Shown: positions 60,466 through 64,000 of the stretch, piece by piece
How the letters are laid out: every line of letters begins with the position of its first letter
Numbering within the stretch: position 1 is the first letter of the stretch
NCBI GenBank assembly: GCA_947579665.1
Contig: OX388350.1
Location: forward strand, 1,674,001 to 1,738,000
DNA: 64,000 nucleotides
Reading direction: 5' to 3'
From: Sympetrum striolatum
Taxonomy: Eukaryota; Arthropoda; Insecta; Odonata; Libellulidae
Position numbers and translations under genes: made by a program
The notes under the pieces: model-generated
The model's database searches: none
Told to the model about the DNA's origin: nothing
Seen by the model: only the letters and a program-made list of their open reading frames with translations

Positions 60466-60563
60466 AGTGTATATATATATATATAAGTATATCCGGAGAA
60501 GCGTCTATATATAATAGATAACTTATAGGTATATCCGGAGAAGCGTCTATATATAATAGATAT
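60466..60563. repeat. Duplicated type II spacer
   Basis: GTATATCCGGAGAAGCGTC plus TATATATAATAGAT occurs twice in a row, linked by AACTTATAG. Tandem duplication of the spacer alone shows that it can amplify separately from the unit. Confidence 0.85.
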
Positions 60564-61552
60564 AACGAGTATAATGTAGCTTGCATACTGCAAGCAGATC
60601 GGCAATACTAATTTCATATCGGCATCATATCGGGACGAGTCTCGGAGGAACAAAAAAAAGATTAAAAATATTCTTAAACTTCGCTGCAATTTTATCGTCT
60701 GGAATCGAACGCGGGTCTTACTGCTAAATTACTATGCAGCACAATAGAAGATCACCGTCTCTAACTATGTGTGAAAATTCAAGCAGAAATATTGGCTATA
60801 ACTGACTCAAAAGACGTTCTAATTTTCACGAATGTAAATGGCTCACTGGATTCGAACCAAGGACGATCTTGGAAATCTAAAACATGTTTCAGAAAGTTAT
60901 TTATGATCTCTATCCATATGCCGAATTCCAAGTTTCTATATCATTGGGAACGGGTTCAAAATAATGATTAAAAATAGGATCAGTTATTGATTGTAGAGAC
61001 GCCTGGTGTCGAACCCAGGACACATTGGTAGCTGTGCATGCACAGTTTGATTTGCAAGGACAAGATCTTATATTATGCAAAGTTTGAAGTCGATATTGCG
61101 CCGGGAAGTACCTAAAATTTGTCTCCGTTATCTCCATAAGAAATGCATTGAGGAATGTAAATGGACCTCTGGGATCGAACCAAGGACCATCAGCGAATAC
61201 AAAAAATTTGATTATGAAATAAATTTATGATCTCCAACCTCATGCCGAATTTCAAGTATCCATGCCATCGGGAAAGGGTCCAAAAAAAATCATAAAAATC
61301 GCCACAATGCTTTTTAAACGGCCGATTTTTTCCTCGACCTAGCATTGAACTTAGGATATTTTCCGTAAAACTCATTTATGATTTTGATAGATCATTACCA
61401 TATATATAGGCTCCTTGAGTTTTATTTCTCTACCTATCCGGAAAGTATTTTTTTTTATTCCCGAAAATCACGGTAATGCATTTAAACGGGAAAAATCGGG
61501 ACTTTGGGCCCCTCTGGAATCGAACCTATGACACTGAGGATCAAAGTCGCAA
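60564..61552 (-). repeat. Unit 57, leader and part of first monomer lost
   Basis: All six boxes are present or recognisable (the second reads AGCATTGAACTTAGG), but the unit ends at GGATCAAAGTCGCAA, about 90 bp short of a leader end, and is fused to TAGATATAGATGCTTC of the next spacer. The tail tip is AACGAGTATAATG. Confidence 0.87.
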
Positions 61553-61605
61553 TAGATATAGATGCTTCTCCGGATTCACTCATGATATACCAAGATACCC
61601 AGATA

Positions 61606-62708
61606 GGATACTAATTCACAGGCTAAACTACTGGCGTCATTGACTCGAAATTTTTACCACGTATTGGCCATAACGTAAAACCCCCAGGAAAAAAGAGACT
61701 TTGATCCTCAGTGTCATAGGTTCGATTCCAGAGGGCCCCAAAATCCCGATTTTTCCCGTTTGAATGCATTGCCGTGATTTTCGGGACTTAAAAAAAAATA
61801 CTTTCCGGATAGGTAGAGAAGTAAAACTCAAGGTGCCTATATTTATTGTCTTGGACTTTCGAAAACATCAATGACTTTTACAAAAGTTATCCTGGGTTCG
61901 ATGCTAGGACGATGCAAAGATCTGCCCTTTTAAAATACATGGGAGCCGTTTTTCATTATTTTTTAGATGCACTTATCGAAATGATAGGATGTTCGTGCTT
62001 GGCTGGAAGATGTATGGTACGACTCAGTTTTAGAAAAAAATTTTTATAAGACCGTACTGTTCCTGGGTTCGAAGCCAGAGCACAATAACGTTTCTCTCAT
62101 AAGGAATATAAAGGAAAAGTAGGACGTCATTTGAGGCAGTTGTAACCAATATTTCTGCTTGAATTTGCATACGCGGTTAGAGATGGTGTTTTTCTGTTGT
62201 GCTGCATAGAAAGTATTGCCTGAAAGACCCGGGTTCGATGCCGGGCGGTAAAAATATCCCCCATATATAATACTATGGGGTATCTTTTCATAATTTTTTT
62301 ATGCATTTATCGATATGTAAGGGAGCTCTTGCTTAGATGGAAGATGTATATTAACACTTTGTTTAAGAAAAAAAATAGATAAGACCATGCTGTTCCTGGG
62401 TTCGATGCCAGAGCACATTATAATTTCTCAAATAAGGAGTGTATGTGAATAGTAGGACGTCGTTTGAGGTAGTTGCACCTAATAGTTTTGCTTGAATTTT
62501 CACACATAGTTTGATATGGTAATCTTCTATTTTGCTGCATAGTAAGTACACCAGGTAGACCGGGGTTCGCTGCCAGGCGATTAAATTGCAGCGAATTCTA
62601 CGAATATTTTGAATTTTTTTTTTCTTTTGATGTCCGTCCCGATATGTTGCCGATACGAAATTAGTGTTGTCGATCTGCTTGCAGTATGCAAGCAACATTT
62701 TACTCGTA
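61606..62708 (+). repeat. Unit 58, subfamily Y, last unit of the array
   Basis: 1,103 bp, close to unit 33 and the inverse of unit 24. The fourth box has CCCGGGTTCGATGCCGGG, and the last box is again the decayed GGGGTTCGCTGCC. The tail ACATTTTACTCGTA ends cleanly at 62708, where array sequence stops. Confidence 0.9.
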
Positions 62709-62739
62709 ATAGATAAATCTGTAGAGGGGGTCGTGTCTG

Positions 62740-63060
62740 TACATTGATCCGATTTCAAAAAAAGTTGTATTGCTAGATACTGGGGTTGTTCCCGAGTCCG
62801 AAACAGGTTTTAGAAATTTTCATGTCTGTCTGTCTGTCTGTCTGTCTGGATGTTACAGCATCACTCAAAAACTATCCAACCGATTTTGATGAAATTTGGT
62901 ATGATGGTCATTTGTCATCCGGGGAGTGACATAGGCTACCTTTTATCCACCTAGCTGTCCCCAGTTCGTCCCCAGTTGGGGTCAAAAATCTATTTCACGC
63001 TATAACTCTTAAGTTAATTATTTATAAAATTTCAAAATTCGTACAATATTAAATGTCTCC
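62740..63060 (+). repeat. Dispersed repeat with (GTCT)n core
   Basis: TTTTCATGTCTGTCTG... contains about six GTCT repeats (62823-62848), then AACTATCCAACCGATTTTGA and TGAAATTTGGTATGATGG, GAGTGACATAGGCTACCTTT. This combination of a GTCT tract and an ACCGATTTTGATGAAATTTG motif is familiar from dispersed, mostly non-coding repeats of insect and other arthropod genomes. I cannot name the family or its exact ends. Confidence 0.5.
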
Positions 63061-63110
63061 CTAGCGCAAATGATAGGCTAATTTTTGTAGACCCAACTGT
63101 ACTCGGTTCG

Positions 63111-63165
63111 ACTCCAGAGGGTCGAATAGTTTCCATAAGAAATACATGGGAAGACATTTTTATCA
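63111..63165 (+). repeat. Single diverged B-box monomer outside the array
   Basis: ACTCGGTTCGACTCCAGAGG is followed by TTTCCATAAGAAATACATGG. In the array the first box of type II units has GGTTCGATTCCAGAAGG, then CCATAAGGATACATGG about the same distance on. No hairpin, leader or other monomer is near it. It may be an ancestral or strongly diverged monomer. Confidence 0.5.
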
Positions 63166-64000
63166 TTTGCACGAAACTTTTCTTTAACAAAATTGAATTA
63201 GAAATAAAGGTCCTTTGAAACTAAAACTAACACCAAAAAAAAGGAAATAGAATAAAGTTTTTTATTTTGGTCGTAGAATATTGCTTTCACTTCGAAGTTG
63301 TGAGAATTAGTAAGTTAAATACGAAAATTTTATGAGAATCTGATATTCTAAACAACCCGTCGTCAAGGCCAATCTCGACATTTTTAAATTCAAATTCGTT
63401 TGCATTAGCGCATCATCAACAGCCAAGCTTTGTTTATAGCAACACCAGTGTTTGTTGATTCTTTACGTGAAATTGATTTTTATCGTCGTATTAAATGAAT
63501 CGAAAGGAAAAGGTGCGAAATGACCTCAGCTGTCGAGGCACCTTCATAATTACTACTACTACTTAAATTAATCTTCTTTCCTCATATAAAGTAATTATAT
63601 CTTCTTAGCTTGGTAAGTTGATAACTTTCTCATTATTATTTTCCGCTCTAAATAATAATCGTTTTATTTAGCGTCCCGCTGTGAATTTAATCTTTAACGC
63701 TGAAGAATAAATCAATCAAGATGTTTGAAATATCCCTGAATTCAGTGATTGCTTCCATTGAAGTGTCAATAATTGGGCTTAATAAGCAGCAAGGAATGAC
63801 AAGCCTTTTATAGCTGACTTGAAAGGTAAACGAATTTTGTACTTTTAGATATAGAATGGGAAATTAAACCAAGAAATGTTTCAGTGGATCATCTATTGGT
63901 GTGTTTAAGTATAGGTACTATCCATCTATATCTTTTCTAGATAGTGATAATCATACATATTGGTATTTTGTTATATCTTAAATAATATGTTTAAATGTTC

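Larger units (their letters stand above)
1..62708. repeat. Higher-order repeat array of about 58 B-box-bearing hexameric units
   Basis: Seen directly: the same unit of about 1,077 bp recurs from the first base to 62708 in both orientations. It is interrupted only by a non-array island (32797-33909), one foreign stretch (37431-38208) and two nested elements. Each full unit carries six TTCGA cores in a GGTTCGANNCC context, a T-run, and the terminal hairpin GCTTGCAGTATGCAAGC followed by a tail ending ACTCGTA. The six segments between boxes resemble one another, so the unit is itself a diverged hexamer. Known: GGTTCGANNCC is the Pol III B box and tRNA T-arm consensus. Inferred: satellite-like amplification with frequent inversion and exchange. 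Neither a protein nor a complete tRNA is encoded. Confidence 0.93.
62709..64000. other. Right flank of the array, no gene recognised
   Basis: AT-rich, non-array DNA. It holds a dispersed-repeat-like stretch (62740-63060), a short array-like motif (63111-63165) and otherwise nothing I can name. Open frames are short and lack any recognisable product. No further units, spacer blocks or terminal hairpins follow unit 58, so this is a true array edge. Confidence 0.7.

Noticed and set aside
1..62708. Many open frames of 60-131 codons on both strands
   Set aside because: They are short, overlap on opposite strands, run through boxes, hairpins and microsatellites, and recur only because the DNA repeats. 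No domain, no codon bias by eye, no start context.
1..62708. CRISPR array (regular motifs at regular spacing)
   Set aside because: Spacing is about 150-176 bp and the segments between motifs are homologous to one another, not unique spacers. No cas genes are present and the context is eukaryotic.
1..62708. Firm call of the array as a centromere
   Set aside because: Monomer size and higher-order structure fit, but frequent inversion, defined element ends and lack of chromatin data leave other explanations equally open.
62740..63060. Naming the (GTCT)n repeat as a specific transposon family
   Set aside because: The motif combination is common in arthropod repeats, but ends, target duplication and coding parts are not visible here.
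63490..63560. Small gene starting ATGAATCGAAAGGAAAAGG
   Set aside because: The frame is only about 20 codons and ends in an ACT triplet run. No support beyond an ATG.

Overview
The window is eukaryotic, non-coding and almost entirely repetitive. I find no credible protein-coding gene. Open frames are short, occur on both strands, and recur because the underlying repeat recurs. AT-rich DNA, (TA)n/(GATA)n tracts, poly-T runs and transposon relics suggest an invertebrate animal genome, perhaps an arthropod. The species cannot be read from the sequence.

Bases 1-62708 are a tandem but repeatedly inverted array of about 58 copies of one unit, full length about 1,077 bp. In its natural reading direction (called sense) each unit has four parts. 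(1) A leader starts either GGATAC (type I) or GGGGATC (type II). (2) Six diverged monomers follow, each carrying a GGTTCGANNCC-like motif, which matches the RNA polymerase III B box / tRNA T-arm. In units 1 and 7 the TTCGA cores sit at offsets of about 116, 292, 463, 629, 786 and 933, so successive steps shrink from about 176 to 147 bp. (3) A T-run follows the sixth box. (4) A terminal hairpin, GCTTGCA-GTA-TGCAAGC, is followed by a tail ending ACTCGTA. Units are joined by microsatellite spacers holding a short block, CTTCTCCGGA, flanked by TCTATTATATATAG. The hierarchy is therefore monomer (about 165 bp), hexamer (about 1.08 kb), array (more than 60 kb).

Layout by sense strand: + 1-3513; - 3532-6855; + 7024-8407; - 8466-12058; + 12141-14256; - 14326-32619 (the longest same-direction run); a non-array island 32797-33909; + 34062-38326, interrupted by foreign DNA at 37431-38208; then frequent switching (- 38333-39411, + 39489-39912, - 39957-42178, + 42276-44474, - 44515-46691, + 46778-49004, an inverted tail pair 49079-49278, + 49335-50149, a chimeric unit 50202-51104, - 51218-52283, + 52300-55430, - 55431-61552, + 61606-62708). 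The last 1.3 kb (62709-64000) is flanking DNA with a different dispersed repeat.

A subfamily (units 2, 20, 24, 32, 33, 58; about 1.10 kb) has its middle rebuilt by duplication of a two-monomer block. Two related foreign elements of about 1 kb (13132-14165 and 54372-55374) sit in the T-run of a unit. Decayed array-like monomers appear in both non-array stretches (32922-33055 and 63111-63165).

The candidate system is the array itself: several hundred B-box/T-arm motifs at nucleosome-scale spacing with no evident A box and no tRNA. Possible roles include a TFIIIC-binding or boundary-type chromatin domain, a centromere-like satellite, or an amplified Pol III-related mobile element. The sequence alone does not decide between them.
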